A stretch of 64,000 nucleotides of DNA from Ponticaulis profundi (GTDB taxonomy: Bacteria; Pseudomonadota; Alphaproteobacteria; Caulobacterales; Hyphomonadaceae). Positions 33,851 through 42,070 of the stretch are shown here, in pieces (within the stretch, counting starts at the first letter, position 1; the number at the start of each line of letters is the position of its first letter). The position numbers were made by a program, and so were the translations under genes. The notes under the pieces are model-generated. The model was given only the letters and a program-made list of their open reading frames with translations. It had not been told where the DNA came from and searched no databases. The stretch spans positions 248,001 to 312,000 of the forward strand of contig NZ_JBHSSW010000004.1 in assembly GCF_042659465.1 (NCBI RefSeq), given 5' to 3'.

Positions 33851-36800
33851 ATGTCTCTGGCGACGCTTTTCTATCGCAAGGCCCATCTGACCATTCTGAC
33901 GGTGCTGATCATTCTGGCCGCCGGGATCGGGGCTTTGCTCAATCTCGGACGTCAGGAGGATCCGACCCTCGTTGAGCGTTATGGGTATGTGCTTACTTAT
34001 TTTCCCGGTGCCGACGCTCAGCGGATTGAAGCTCTTGTCACCGAGCCGCTTGAAAGCGCGCTGCAGGAACTAACCGAAATTGACGAGCTGATTTCGACAT
34101 CCCGTCCGAACGTTTCGCAAATCCGCATCAGTCTGCGTGAGGATATCAGTCAGTCGGAAGTCGAAGAAGGCTGGACGCTTATCCGCCAGCAGGTCGAGCT
34201 GGCAAAGTCCCAAATGCCTGCAGGCGTCGGTGAACCTTATGTTCAAAGACAATATGTCGGTGCCACTACGCTGGCTGTTGCCATTGGCTGGGTTGGCGAG
34301 GGCGAACCGCCGCTCGCTGTCATGAACCGCCTAGCCGGAGAGCTGGAAGATCGTTTCCAGAACTATCCCGGCACAGAGGAAACCGAGATCTTTGGTGAAG
34401 TGACCGAAGAAATTCGCGTCGTCATTGATCCGGATAAACTGGCAGCCACAGGGCTGAGTGCGCAGCAGGCGGCCGGTCTGATCGCCCGGGCAGATGCAAA
34501 AGCTCCGGCAGGGCAGCTTCGTAATGAATCCTCTAACCTCGGCCTCGAAATCGCAGGTGAATTTGAATCCATTGCCCGCGTTCGGTCTGTGCCTCTGATA
34601 CAGAGAGATGACGGTACAGCGATCCGGGTCGGCGATGTGGCAGATGTTCGAAAGACAGAGCAAACGCCGCCAGCTGTGATGGCGCGGGTTAACAACCAGC
34701 CGGTTATCATGGTTGGGGCCTATGTGGAGGCCGATAACCGCGTCGACCTCTGGGCGGCTGGCGCGCGCGACATTGTTGAAGAATTTCGCCAGACCTTGCC
34801 TCGAGGGCTGCGTGTAGATGTCGTGTTCGATCAGAGCGAGTACACAGAAGCGCGCCTGAACGGACTGGCTAAGAATCTCGTGTTCTCAGCCCTTATCGTT
34901 TTCGTTGTGTTGTTCATTTTCATGGGCTGGCGGGCCGCTCTGATTGTTGGTTCGGCTTTGCCCCTGACGGTCTGTCTGGTGCTCATCCTGTTCCGGATAT
35001 TTGGCATGCCATTGCACCAAATGTCGGTGACAGGTCTCGTGATTGCGCTTGGTTTGCTGATCGATAATGCCATTGTTGTGGTCGATGAATTCGACCTCAA
35101 GCGCGCCAAAGGTGCCAGCCGTATGAAAGCGCTGGAACAGTCTCTTGGGCACTTGTTTGGCCCGCTTCTCGCATCGACTCTGACGACCGCATTTGCGTTT
35201 GCGCCCATCGCGTTGATGCCTGGCAGCGCGGGTGAGTTTGTCGGCATGATTGGCGTTTCGGTCACCTTCGCCGTCTGTTCGTCATTCTTCGTGGCAATGA
35301 CGATCGTCGCTGCTTTTGCGGGCTGGTTTGACCGAGATCGACGTGTCGGTGAAAAGCCACGATGGTGGCGGGATGGTATCAGTTTCCCAAATCTTTCAGA
35401 AGGTTACCGCTGGTCCCTCAAGCACTCCTTGCGCATGCCATATGTGCCGATTGGGATCAGCGTGGCGCTGTCTTTCCTCGGTTTCTATCTGGCCATTGTG
35501 GTACTTCCCAGCCAGTTCTTCCCTCAGACTGAACGCAACCAGCTTCAACTGGATGTGCAGCTTTCAACAAGCGCATCCATCTATGACACGGTCACGCTGA
35601 CGGAGCAGGCAACGGAACTCATCCGGAGCTATCCGGGTGTTGAGGATGTCCATTGGGTGATCGGCGAGGGCGCGCCGCGCGTCTACTACAATGCGTTTAA
35701 TCTGCAGAATGGTGTGACCGGGCTCGCCTCCGGCTGGGTGACGCTCGAATCGGTTGAGCGAACGCATGAAATCCTGCCAATGCTGCAACGTGAGTTACGG
35801 GCGAGCTTTCCAGATGCGCGCTTCCTTGCGCTGCCGTTCGAGCAAGGGCCGCCGGTAAACTCACCGATTGAGTTTTATCTGACAGGGTCTGATATCGGCA
35901 CGCTTGACCGGTTGGGCAATCAGTTGCGTACGATTCTGTCCGAAACACCGGGCGTGACTTACACCTGGGCGACCATGGAGGTCGGAGCGCCGAAAATCCG
36001 CTTCAATGCCGATGAAACATCAGCCGAACTCGCCGGTGTGCGCCTGCAGGATCTTGCGCAGGAAATCAGCGCGGAATTGGAAGGTTTGTTTGCGGGCAGC
36101 GTGCTTGAAGGCGTTGAGGAAATTCCGGTCCGTGTGATCGCACCAGATGACCGCCGCGGAACGCTGGAGAGCTTGAAAGACAAGCGCGTAGGCGTCGGTC
36201 CGGATGGCGGTCTTGGTGCTCCATTGTCGGCGCTCGGTTCGCTCGAAATTACACCGGAGATTTCGATCATTACCCGCAAGGATGGCCAGCGAACAAATAT
36301 GATCCGGGCCTCTCTCGATCCGTATGTCTTGCCTGCGCCCGTCTTTGAAGACTTCCAGGCGCGGCTTGATCAATCGGGTTTTCAATTGCCGCCCGGCTAT
36401 AACATCGTTCTGGGCGGTGAAGCCGCCGAACGGGGCAATGCTGTGGGCAATCTATTGGGAACGGCGGTTCCACTTGTAATCGCCATGGCGGGCTGCGTTG
36501 CGCTCGTTTTCAGCTCATTCCGGATGTCAGCTTTGGTGCTCAGTGCGGGCTTTCTGTCGATCGGACTGGCTTTCATTGGCGTCTGGGCATTTGGTTTGCC
36601 GTTTGGCTTCAATGCGATCATCGGTGCAATGGGACTGCTTGGTATCTCCATCAATGGCACGATTGTCGTGCTCTCGGCGCTGAAGGCCAATCCGGCCTGC
36701 ATGGAAGGCGACCGCCAGGCGCAGATCGATACGATTGTTGAAGCAACGCGCCATATCGTTGCGACGACTCTCACGACAATGGGGGGCTTTGTGCCGCTGA

Positions 36801-36973
36801 TCCTAACGGGAGACATGTTCTGGCTGCCTCTGGCCAGTGCGATTTCAATCGGTGTCGGCGGTTCAGCGTTGTTGGCACTTTATTTCGCACCCGCCGTATT
36901 TGTGCTTGGTCATAAGCAAAAGACGAGTCATTCAGAAAAGGATGTTGGAACGGCGAACAAGGCTTTGGCATGA
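33851..36973 (+). CDS. RND efflux transporter permease (HAE1-like)
   Basis: 1040 residues, normal for RND inner-membrane pumps, with twelve membrane helices and two large periplasmic loops. Typical marks: LNLGRQEDPTL near the start, the trimer region PGADAQRIEALVTEPLE, and transmembrane helix 4 with GLVIALGLLIDNAIVVVDEF, where the first proton-relay Asp is kept and the second is Asn, as in many non-AcrB members. The helix 11 region (GAMGLLGISINGTIVVLSAL) ends with the usual membrane segment LPLASAISIGVGGSALLALYF. It should expel lipophilic drugs or metabolites in exchange for protons. Starts two bases after the adaptor; stop overlaps the Nudix start (ATGA). Confidence 0.95.
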   Translation: MSLATLFYRKAHLTILTVLIILAAGIGALLNLGRQEDPTLVERYGYVLTYFPGADAQRIEALVTEPLESALQELTEIDELISTSRPNVSQIRISLREDISQSEVEEGWTLIRQQVELAKSQMPAGVGEPYVQRQYVGATTLAVAIGWVGEGEPPLAVMNRLAGELEDRFQNYPGTEETEIFGEVTEEIRVVIDPDKLAATGLSAQQAAGLIARADAKAPAGQLRNESSNLGLEIAGEFESIARVRSVPLIQRDDGTAIRVGDVADVRKTEQTPPAVMARVNNQPVIMVGAYVEADNRVDLWAAGARDIVEEFRQTLPRGLRVDVVFDQSEYTEARLNGLAKNLVFSALIVFVVLFIFMGWRAALIVGSALPLTVCLVLILFRIFGMPLHQMSVTGLVIALGLLIDNAIVVVDEFDLKRAKGASRMKALEQSLGHLFGPLLASTLTTAFAFAPIALMPGSAGEFVGMIGVSVTFAVCSSFFVAMTIVAAFAGWFDRDRRVGEKPRWWRDGISFPNLSEGYRWSLKHSLRMPYVPIGISVALSFLGFYLAIVVLPSQFFPQTERNQLQLDVQLSTSASIYDTVTLTEQATELIRSYPGVEDVHWVIGEGAPRVYYNAFNLQNGVTGLASGWVTLESVERTHEILPMLQRELRASFPDARFLALPFEQGPPVNSPIEFYLTGSDIGTLDRLGNQLRTILSETPGVTYTWATMEVGAPKIRFNADETSAELAGVRLQDLAQEISAELEGLFAGSVLEGVEEIPVRVIAPDDRRGTLESLKDKRVGVGPDGGLGAPLSALGSLEITPEISIITRKDGQRTNMIRASLDPYVLPAPVFEDFQARLDQSGFQLPPGYNIVLGGEAAERGNAVGNLLGTAVPLVIAMAGCVALVFSSFRMSALVLSAGFLSIGLAFIGVWAFGLPFGFNAIIGAMGLLGISINGTIVVLSALKANPACMEGDRQAQIDTIVEATRHIVATTLTTMGGFVPLILTGDMFWLPLASAISIGVGGSALLALYFAPAVFVLGHKQKTSHSEKDVGTANKALA

Positions 36974-37560
36974 CCGCTCAGACAGGCTGGAAAGTGCTCA
37001 GCGAGCAGAAAGTCTACGAAACCAATTGGCTTAGTGTTCACCATTATGAGTGTGTTGCGCCGACCGGTCATGAAACCATCTATGGCAAGGTGCACTTCAA
37101 ACAGCACGCCATTGGTGTTTTGCCGGTCGACGAAGACGGCTTTACTTATCTGGTTGGGCAGGATCGCTTTTGCTTCGGCGCTTATTCCTGGGAGCTACCA
37201 GAAGGTGGTGGCCCGCTTGGGGAAGCACCGCTCGACGCGGCGAAACGTGAACTGGCAGAGGAAACGAATCTGGCGGCCGACCACTATATTCCCCTGATGG
37301 AGAACGCACATTTTTCAAATTCCATCACGGATGAAGTTGGGTATGCATTTCTCGCATATGGTTTGTCGCCATGTGCGGGAGAGCCTGATCAGACGGAGGA
37401 TCTGGCCGTGCGCCGTGTGCATGTTCGTGATGTCATGGACATGATGGACAAGGGTGAAATCACGGACTTGTTTACCCATGTTATGTTGTTAAACGCATAC
37501 AGGCTCGCCAATATTGGAAAATTGCCGGAATACATTGCTAACGCTTTTCTGGCACGTTGA
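36970..37560 (+). CDS. NUDIX hydrolase, ADP-ribose pyrophosphatase-like
   Basis: 196 residues. The Nudix box fits G-x5-E-x7-REUXEE: GGGPLGEAPLDAAKRELAEE, with Asn in place of the usual Gly two residues later (EETNL). The N-terminal part (VHHYECVAPTGHETIYGKVHFK) is like ADP-sugar pyrophosphatases of the YffH/NudF kind. Translation is coupled to the pump gene by a four-base overlap, so it is probably made only when the pump is made; a house-cleaning role under stress is inferred. It runs four bases into a longer cysE frame, but the cysE start I choose lies downstream. Confidence 0.92.
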   Translation: MTAQTGWKVLSEQKVYETNWLSVHHYECVAPTGHETIYGKVHFKQHAIGVLPVDEDGFTYLVGQDRFCFGAYSWELPEGGGPLGEAPLDAAKRELAEETNLAADHYIPLMENAHFSNSITDEVGYAFLAYGLSPCAGEPDQTEDLAVRRVHVRDVMDMMDKGEITDLFTHVMLLNAYRLANIGKLPEYIANAFLAR

Positions 37561-37589
37561 CGGCGCTGCCGTCCAAGAGGGAGGTCTTT

Positions 37590-38432
37590 ATGACCGCTGA
37601 AGCTTCGACAGAAATCCGCGATTCCAGGAAAACTGGGTCGCCGGGCGCGACGGCGCCTGTTTGGGCGCGCCTTCGTTTTGAGGCTGCTGCGAGTGCTGCT
37701 GAAGAGCCAACTCTGGCCAGCCTGTTGAATGCCGCCATTCTTACGCATGATCATTTGCAGGACGCTTTATCCTATTATCTGGCACAAAAGCTCTCCAGCA
37801 CAGAGATGAACGCACTTCAGATTCGTGAAATCTTTGAAGATGCATATGAATCGGATCCCGGGCTGGCGAAAGCCGCCGAGCGCGATATGAGCGCTGTTAT
37901 GGAGCGCGACCCGGCATGTCGCTCTTTCCTTCAGCCTTTCCTGTTCTTCAAGGGGTTTCAGGCGCTGCAGACGCACCGTCTCGCGCATTGGCTATGGAAT
38001 GAAGGCCGGGACACGCTCGCCTTTTTCTTCCAGTCGAGATCCTCAGAGCTTTTCAACGTTGATATTCACCCGGCTGCGCAAATCGGGTCAGGTGTCATGC
38101 TCGACCATGCAACGGGCATCGTTATTGGCGAGACGGCGGTCGTGGGCGATGACTGCTCAATTCTGCAAGGTGTGACGCTCGGTGGTACCGGCAAGGAATT
38201 TGAAGACCGTCACCCGAAAATCGGAAATGGCGTTCTGGTCAGTGTCGGCGCGAAAGTGCTCGGCAATATCAAAATCGGTGATGGCGCATTGATCGGTGCT
38301 GGCAGCGTTGTTCTCAAGGAAGTGGCTCCGGAATGCACCGTGGCAGGCGTACCGGCCAAGCCTGTGTCTGGTCCATGCATGGGCGCGGCCAAGCAGATGG
38401 AACAGAATTTTTTCAACGAAGGCCATGAATGA
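37590..38432 (+). CDS. cysE: Serine O-acetyltransferase CysE
   Basis: 280 residues. ATG 37590 chosen by GGGAGG five bases before. N-terminal helical SATase domain (ARLRFEAAASAAEEPTLASLL, then LSYYLAQKLSS), with RDPACRSFLQPFLFFKGFQALQTHR, followed by the left-handed hexapeptide helix: GSGVMLDHATGIVIGETA, GVTLGGTG, HPKIGNGVLVSVGAKVLGNIKIGDGALIGAGSVVLKEV. The C-terminal tail that docks into cysteine synthase is present (GPCMGAAKQMEQNFFNEGHE). Acetylates serine with acetyl-CoA, first step of cysteine synthesis. Follows the Nudix gene by 29 bases and ends at a terminator. Confidence 0.95.
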   Translation: MTAEASTEIRDSRKTGSPGATAPVWARLRFEAAASAAEEPTLASLLNAAILTHDHLQDALSYYLAQKLSSTEMNALQIREIFEDAYESDPGLAKAAERDMSAVMERDPACRSFLQPFLFFKGFQALQTHRLAHWLWNEGRDTLAFFFQSRSSELFNVDIHPAAQIGSGVMLDHATGIVIGETAVVGDDCSILQGVTLGGTGKEFEDRHPKIGNGVLVSVGAKVLGNIKIGDGALIGAGSVVLKEVAPECTVAGVPAKPVSGPCMGAAKQMEQNFFNEGHE

Positions 38433-38458
38433 GCGTTATCTGACAGGATAGCGAAGTG

Positions 38459-38492
38459 ATTGACCCGGCGAATCGTCGGGTCAATGCTTTTT
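38459..38492 (+). terminator. Terminator after cysE
   Basis: 9-bp stem ATTGACCCG (38459-38467) / CGGGTCAAT (38477-38485), loop of nine bases, then GCTTTTTATT. Closes the pump-Nudix-cysE transcript. Confidence 0.88.
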
Positions 38493-38543
38493 ATTCCGCT
38501 GTTTCACCTGTAATGACAGGTGCGAAATCAGAAAGGACAGCCC

Positions 38544-38750
38544 ATGAGCCCTGAAGAAACTCAGCGCGTAGAAGCATATCTGAAGAAACAACTGAATTCA
38601 GATATCCGCGTTGTTTCACGCGATAAAGCTTCCGATTCCCTCGAAGTTTATCTTGGTAGTGAATTCATCGCCTTGCTCTTCCGGATTGAGGAAGAAGGTG
38701 AAACATCCTATCAATTCCAGATGACCGTGCTGAAAGAAGATCTCGAATAG
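38544..38750 (+). CDS. DUF3126 family small protein
   Basis: 68 residues from ATG 38544 (AAAGGA six bases before). Matches the compact alphaproteobacterial DUF3126 pattern: SPEETQRVEAYLKKQLN, DSLEVYLGSEFIALLFRIEEEGETSYQFQMTVL. Cytosolic, no signal. Function of the family is unknown; it is conserved near housekeeping genes in many alphaproteobacteria. It lies 30 bases before an alpha/beta hydrolase and could share its mRNA. Confidence 0.88.
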   Translation: MSPEETQRVEAYLKKQLNSDIRVVSRDKASDSLEVYLGSEFIALLFRIEEEGETSYQFQMTVLKEDLE

Positions 38751-38780
38751 AGGCAGCGCACAATCTGATGGGGAGGGAAC

Positions 38781-39530
38781 ATGACGGTCGTTTTCGTACA
38801 CGGGGTTCCCGATACCCCCTTCATGTGGCAGCCATTGATCTCATCTCTCGGGCTGTCACAATCGGAATATTTCGCCCCTGCTTTGCCGGGGTTCGGATGC
38901 GACATTCCTTCCGGCTTTTCCTGCACAAAAGAAGCCTACACAGACTGGCTCATCACGCAGCTTGAGCAGGCCGTTCAGGCATCGGGTGGACCGATAGACA
39001 TTGTCGGCCATGACTGGGGCGCTTTGCTGACGCTACGCGCGTGCAGTCTGAGGCCAGATCTGATCCGTTCCTTTGCGGTCGCCAACGCCCTTATTGATCG
39101 CGAATATTCAGGCCACCGCATGGCCAGAACCTGGGCGACGCCTGTTCTGGGTGAAGTGAGCATGTTTCTGTCGTCTTTCATGGACATGAAGCAGAGCCTG
39201 ATTGATGCAGGCATGCCGAAAGAGATAGCCGATCACGATGTGTCGTATTTTGACAAGCGCATGCGCAGCTCCATCGTGAAGCTCTATCGCTCAGCCGCGG
39301 GACTGAATTTTCGTGGTTCCTGGGTTGATGACCTCAAAAACCTGCCAGAGTGCGGCATGGTGCTCTGGGGCGAGCACGACCCATTTGTGGGAATGGATGT
39401 GGCTGAGCGTTTCCACAAAATGTGGGGCTTTCCGCTGCATATCCTTCGGGATACGGGCCATTGGGGGCTCATTGAAAAGTCGGATGAAACTGCTGCGCAA
39501 TTAAAGGCGCTTTGGGCGCGCGCAAGCTGA
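38781..39530 (+). CDS. Alpha/beta hydrolase with Asp nucleophile (epoxide hydrolase/haloalkane dehalogenase-like)
   Basis: 249 residues, a little shorter than typical members. Strong ribosome site GGGAGGGAAC before the ATG. The N terminus gives the oxyanion patch VFVHGVPDTPFMW; the nucleophile elbow is GHDWGAL, with Asp rather than Ser, so it should be an epoxide hydrolase or dehalogenase-type enzyme rather than an esterase. The acid is in LWGEHDPFVGMD and the base His in RDTGHWGLIEK. Substrate unknown. Ends three bases before the fliP stop on the other strand. Confidence 0.9.
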   Translation: MTVVFVHGVPDTPFMWQPLISSLGLSQSEYFAPALPGFGCDIPSGFSCTKEAYTDWLITQLEQAVQASGGPIDIVGHDWGALLTLRACSLRPDLIRSFAVANALIDREYSGHRMARTWATPVLGEVSMFLSSFMDMKQSLIDAGMPKEIADHDVSYFDKRMRSSIVKLYRSAAGLNFRGSWVDDLKNLPECGMVLWGEHDPFVGMDVAERFHKMWGFPLHILRDTGHWGLIEKSDETAAQLKALWARAS

Positions 39531-39533
39531 TGG

Positions 39534-40283
39534 TTAGCCGCCGGGCGGTGGTCCGGCGACAAAGCTCTCGACCAGAGAGCCTGTCAGCAATCGCCAGCCA
39601 TCGACCAGCACAAAGAAGATCAGTTTAAAGGGCAGGGAGATGGTCACCGGTGGCAGCATCATCATACCCATGCTCATCAGAATGGATGCGACCACGAGGT
39701 CGATGATCAGAAACGGCAGAAAGATCATGAAGCCGATTTCAAACGCGCGCTTCAGTTCGGAAATCATGAAGGCTGGGGCGATCACCTCAAAAGGAAGCTC
39801 AGCCATGGTATCAGGCAGCTCCTCCACATTCGCCATGCCGACGAAGAGCTCGACATCGGCTTCATTGGCGTGCTCTGCCATGAAGGCTTTGATGGGCGCA
39901 AGCGTGCGAGGCACGGCCTCTTCGACGCCAATGGCCTCCGCCATGTAGGGCTCGATGCCATCATTATAGGCGGTGCTGAATGTCGGTGCCATTACGAACG
40001 CTGTCAGGAATAACGACAGTGAGATGATCACCGCATTCGGCGGGCTTTGCTGCAGACCAATCGCGGTGCGCAACAGTGACAGAACCACAACGATCCGCAC
40101 AAAGCTTGTTGTCATGACCAGTATCGACGGGGCGAGACTGAGAACAGTAATGATAGCAATAAGCTGAACGATATTCCGGTTCAGCCCCGCACCTGTCCCG
40201 AGATCAACGGTGACTTCCTGCGCAAAAGCGGGGAGGCCGAGGCATATCAGTCCTGCCAGAAGGCATGAGCCAAATAGCTTCAC
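39534..40283 (-). CDS. fliP: Flagellar biosynthesis protein FliP
   Basis: 249 residues. GTG start, overlapping the fliO stop (GTGA), so the two are translationally coupled. Signal peptide (GLPAFAQ), then four membrane helices of the FliP/SctR family. Core patterns are intact: LAPSILVMTTSFVRIVVVLSLLRTAIGLQQSPPNAV, FEIGFMIFLPFLIIDLVVASILMSMGMMMLPPVTISLPFKLIFFVLVDGW. Part of the type III export gate at the base of the flagellum. fliQ and fliR are not in this window, in contrast with many genomes where they follow. Confidence 0.96.
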   Translation of the reverse strand: MKLFGSCLLAGLICLGLPAFAQEVTVDLGTGAGLNRNIVQLIAIITVLSLAPSILVMTTSFVRIVVVLSLLRTAIGLQQSPPNAVIISLSLFLTAFVMAPTFSTAYNDGIEPYMAEAIGVEEAVPRTLAPIKAFMAEHANEADVELFVGMANVEELPDTMAELPFEVIAPAFMISELKRAFEIGFMIFLPFLIIDLVVASILMSMGMMMLPPVTISLPFKLIFFVLVDGWRLLTGSLVESFVAGPPPGG

Positions 40284-40576
40284 GACAGATCCTCCGGGGT
40301 TTCGGGGGCAGCGTTCTGAGCGGCGAGCTTGCGGGATGAAATGCGCGTATCTCCAGTCGGGCCGGTCAGAACGAGGTGTTCTTCATCTCCCCAACGTATG
40401 ACGGCGAGTCGGCGTCGCCCGTCAAAGGGGCGCCAGCTTGTGACCTTCAGATCTGATTTATTCTCTGTATTTGGTGTGAGGCCCGAGAAGCGTCGTAATC
40501 CCCAGAAAAGGCCCGCCAAGAGTGCGAGAACGATCAGGAGCGCGGCAACGCTGCGTAGGATAGACAGTTCGTCCAT
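40280..40576 (-). CDS. fliO: Flagellar biosynthetic protein FliO
   Basis: 98 residues, short and divergent as usual for FliO. One membrane helix at residues 7-28 (LRSVAALLIVLALLAGLFWGLRR), then a basic region and a small cytoplasmic beta domain with DGRRRLAVIRWGDEEHLVL. It helps FliP assemble. Its position directly ahead of fliP with a four-base overlap supports the call. It is divergent from flgB over 130 bases that contain two CtrA-type boxes. Confidence 0.85.
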   Translation of the reverse strand: MDELSILRSVAALLIVLALLAGLFWGLRRFSGLTPNTENKSDLKVTSWRPFDGRRRLAVIRWGDEEHLVLTGPTGDTRISSRKLAAQNAAPETPEDLS

Positions 40577-40633
40577 GACACCCGAATCTCTGGCAAATTC
40601 CTGTTACGATTACTACCACCCGGACCGGGCGGG

Positions 40634-40682
40634 TTAAAGAGGTCTTAACCGAAACGACGATTTGTTCTTAAAAGGACATTAA
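40634..40682. promoter_or_regulatory. Two tandem CtrA-type boxes between fliO and flgB
   Basis: TTAA-AGAGGTC-TTAA at 40634-40648 and TTAA-AAGGACA-TTAA at 40668-40682: both match the full CtrA consensus TTAA-N7-TTAA with no mismatch, with a 34-base period. The second lies 25 bases before the flgB start. In Caulobacter, phosphorylated CtrA activates early flagellar operons from such sites. The boxes may serve both divergent units. Confidence 0.8.
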
Positions 40683-40706
40683 CCAACTCGGCAGTATTTT
40701 ACCGGT

Positions 40707-41126
40707 ATGAAATTGCCGAGTGACCTTTCCGCTTTCAATCTTCTGACGTCGCGCCTCGACATGCTGGGGCAGCGCCAGAAGTCCGTTGCGGAAAACGTCG
40801 CGAACGCAAACACCCCCGGATACGTCCCCGAAGATGTCGATATGACGACGTTCGAGCGGAGCGTGTCCCGCTATCAGAATCCGTCAGTCGGACGGGTCGG
40901 ACTGGCAACCACATCGTCGCAGCACCTGAAGGGAAGCCCCCCAGCATCCCCGAATGTCCAGACGGTGGCACAGCCGGATAGCGAAGTGACCATGGATGGC
41001 AATGCCGTGGTGGTTGAGGAACAAATGCTGAAGCTGAATCAGATCCGGACGGATTTCGATGCGGCCATCGGCTTGTACCAGAAGGGTTTGTCGATGATCC
41101 GCATGGCGGCGCGCAAACCACAATAG
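40707..41126 (+). CDS. flgB: Flagellar basal-body rod protein FlgB
   Basis: 139 residues. N-terminal rod signature RQKSVAENVANANTPGYVPEDVD, and the C-terminal helix MLKLNQIRTDFDAAIGLYQKGLSMIRMA. Forms the proximal rod of the flagellum and is exported by the type III gate. First gene of flgB-flgC-fliE, directly behind two CtrA boxes. No clear ribosome site is visible before the ATG. Confidence 0.94.
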   Translation: MKLPSDLSAFNLLTSRLDMLGQRQKSVAENVANANTPGYVPEDVDMTTFERSVSRYQNPSVGRVGLATTSSQHLKGSPPASPNVQTVAQPDSEVTMDGNAVVVEEQMLKLNQIRTDFDAAIGLYQKGLSMIRMAARKPQ

Positions 41127-41175
41127 AGGTTTCGTCGGTGCCTGGCGCCCGGCATGGTGAAGAGAGGACGAACAC

Positions 41176-41592
41176 ATGTCTGCAGATCTTTATTCTGCTC
41201 TGGCTGCTGCCTCCACAGGCCTGCGTGCACAGACAACCCGTATTCGCCTGGCTGCCGAAAACGTCGCAAATGCGAACACAACGGCGGATGTACCGGGTGG
41301 CGATCCGTATCGCCGCCGCGTTCCGGTCTTCAAAGAAGTGCTGGATCGTGAAACCGGCGCAAACGGCGTGAAAGTGACGCGGGCCTCAGACGATATGTCC
41401 GCTTTTCCGGTCGAGTACGACCCGACACACCCGGCCGCTGATGCGCAGGGTTATGTGAAACTTCCTAACGTTCAGACACTCGTCGAACTCGCAGACATTC
41501 GCGAGGCGCAACGCACGTACGAGGCCAATCTGAACATCATTGAGGGGTCCCGCACGATGATCAATCGCGCGCTGGATCTTCTGCGTCGTTAG
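41176..41592 (+). CDS. flgC: Flagellar basal-body rod protein FlgC
   Basis: 138 residues. Family marks: GLRAQTTRIRLAAENVANAN near the N terminus, DPYRRRVPVFKEVL, VEYDPTHPAADAQGYVKLPNV and the C-terminal YEANLNIIEGSRTMINRALDLL. Rod protein next to FlgB. AGAGGA lies eight bases before the ATG, and the gap after flgB is 49 bases without a terminator. Confidence 0.96.
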   Translation: MSADLYSALAAASTGLRAQTTRIRLAAENVANANTTADVPGGDPYRRRVPVFKEVLDRETGANGVKVTRASDDMSAFPVEYDPTHPAADAQGYVKLPNVQTLVELADIREAQRTYEANLNIIEGSRTMINRALDLLRR

Positions 41593-41612
41593 TGGCCGGG
41601 GGCAATTAGATC

Positions 41613-41924
41613 ATGGCGATTGATTCTTTAGGCGCTGCGCGCGCATACATGAACACCGCAAAAGCAATTGCCGATCAGGGCAATTCGTCGATGCCGGATG
41701 TCGGCGAGGCAGGCTTCGGCAAGCTGCTCACGCAAGCGGTGGATACAACGTCTCAAGCCGGACAAACGGTTGAAACAGCTATGGTTCAGGCCGCTACCGG
41801 GCGCGCTGATCTGGTTGATGTGGTGACCGCCGTTGCGGCAGCGGAAGCCACACTGGAAACCGTGGTCTCTGTCCGTGATTCTGTTATTTCAGCTTATCAG
41901 GAGATCCTGCGTATGCCGATCTGA
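41613..41924 (+). CDS. fliE: Flagellar hook-basal body protein FliE
   Basis: 103 residues. Pattern FGKLLTQAVDTTSQAGQTVETAMVQAATGRADLVDVVTAVAAAEATLETVVSVRDSVISAYQEILRMPI is that of FliE, which joins the MS ring to the rod. Twenty bases after flgC. In related genomes fliQ, fliR and flhB come next; here the neighbour is the convergent terC, so the flagellar block ends at fliE. Confidence 0.94.
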   Translation: MAIDSLGAARAYMNTAKAIADQGNSSMPDVGEAGFGKLLTQAVDTTSQAGQTVETAMVQAATGRADLVDVVTAVAAAEATLETVVSVRDSVISAYQEILRMPI

Positions 41925-41967
41925 TCCAGATTCAGCTTCGCAGTGAATTGCTTCCGGGGGGAAGGGC

Positions 41968-41996
41968 GAGCTGATCGATCAACAATCCATCAGCTC
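41968..41996 (+). terminator. Possible terminator after fliE
   Basis: 8-bp stem GAGCTGAT (41968-41975) / ATCAGCTC (41989-41996) with a 13-base loop. Few T residues follow, so termination strength is uncertain. Confidence 0.45.
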
Positions 41997-42039
41997 TCAT
42001 ATTCACAACAATAACTCTTTCTTCCCAAACTCAGATCTC

Positions 42040-42055
42040 AGGAGGATCTCAAATG
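42040..42055 (+). promoter_or_regulatory. Orphan Shine-Dalgarno with start codon, no credible gene behind it
   Basis: AGGAGG (42040-42045) stands seven bases before an ATG (42053). The frame that follows runs 79 codons antisense to the end of terC and resembles nothing known. It may be the remains of the gene that once followed fliE, or a chance site. Confidence 0.35.
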
Positions 42056-42070
42056 TTGCTCCCAGCTCGT

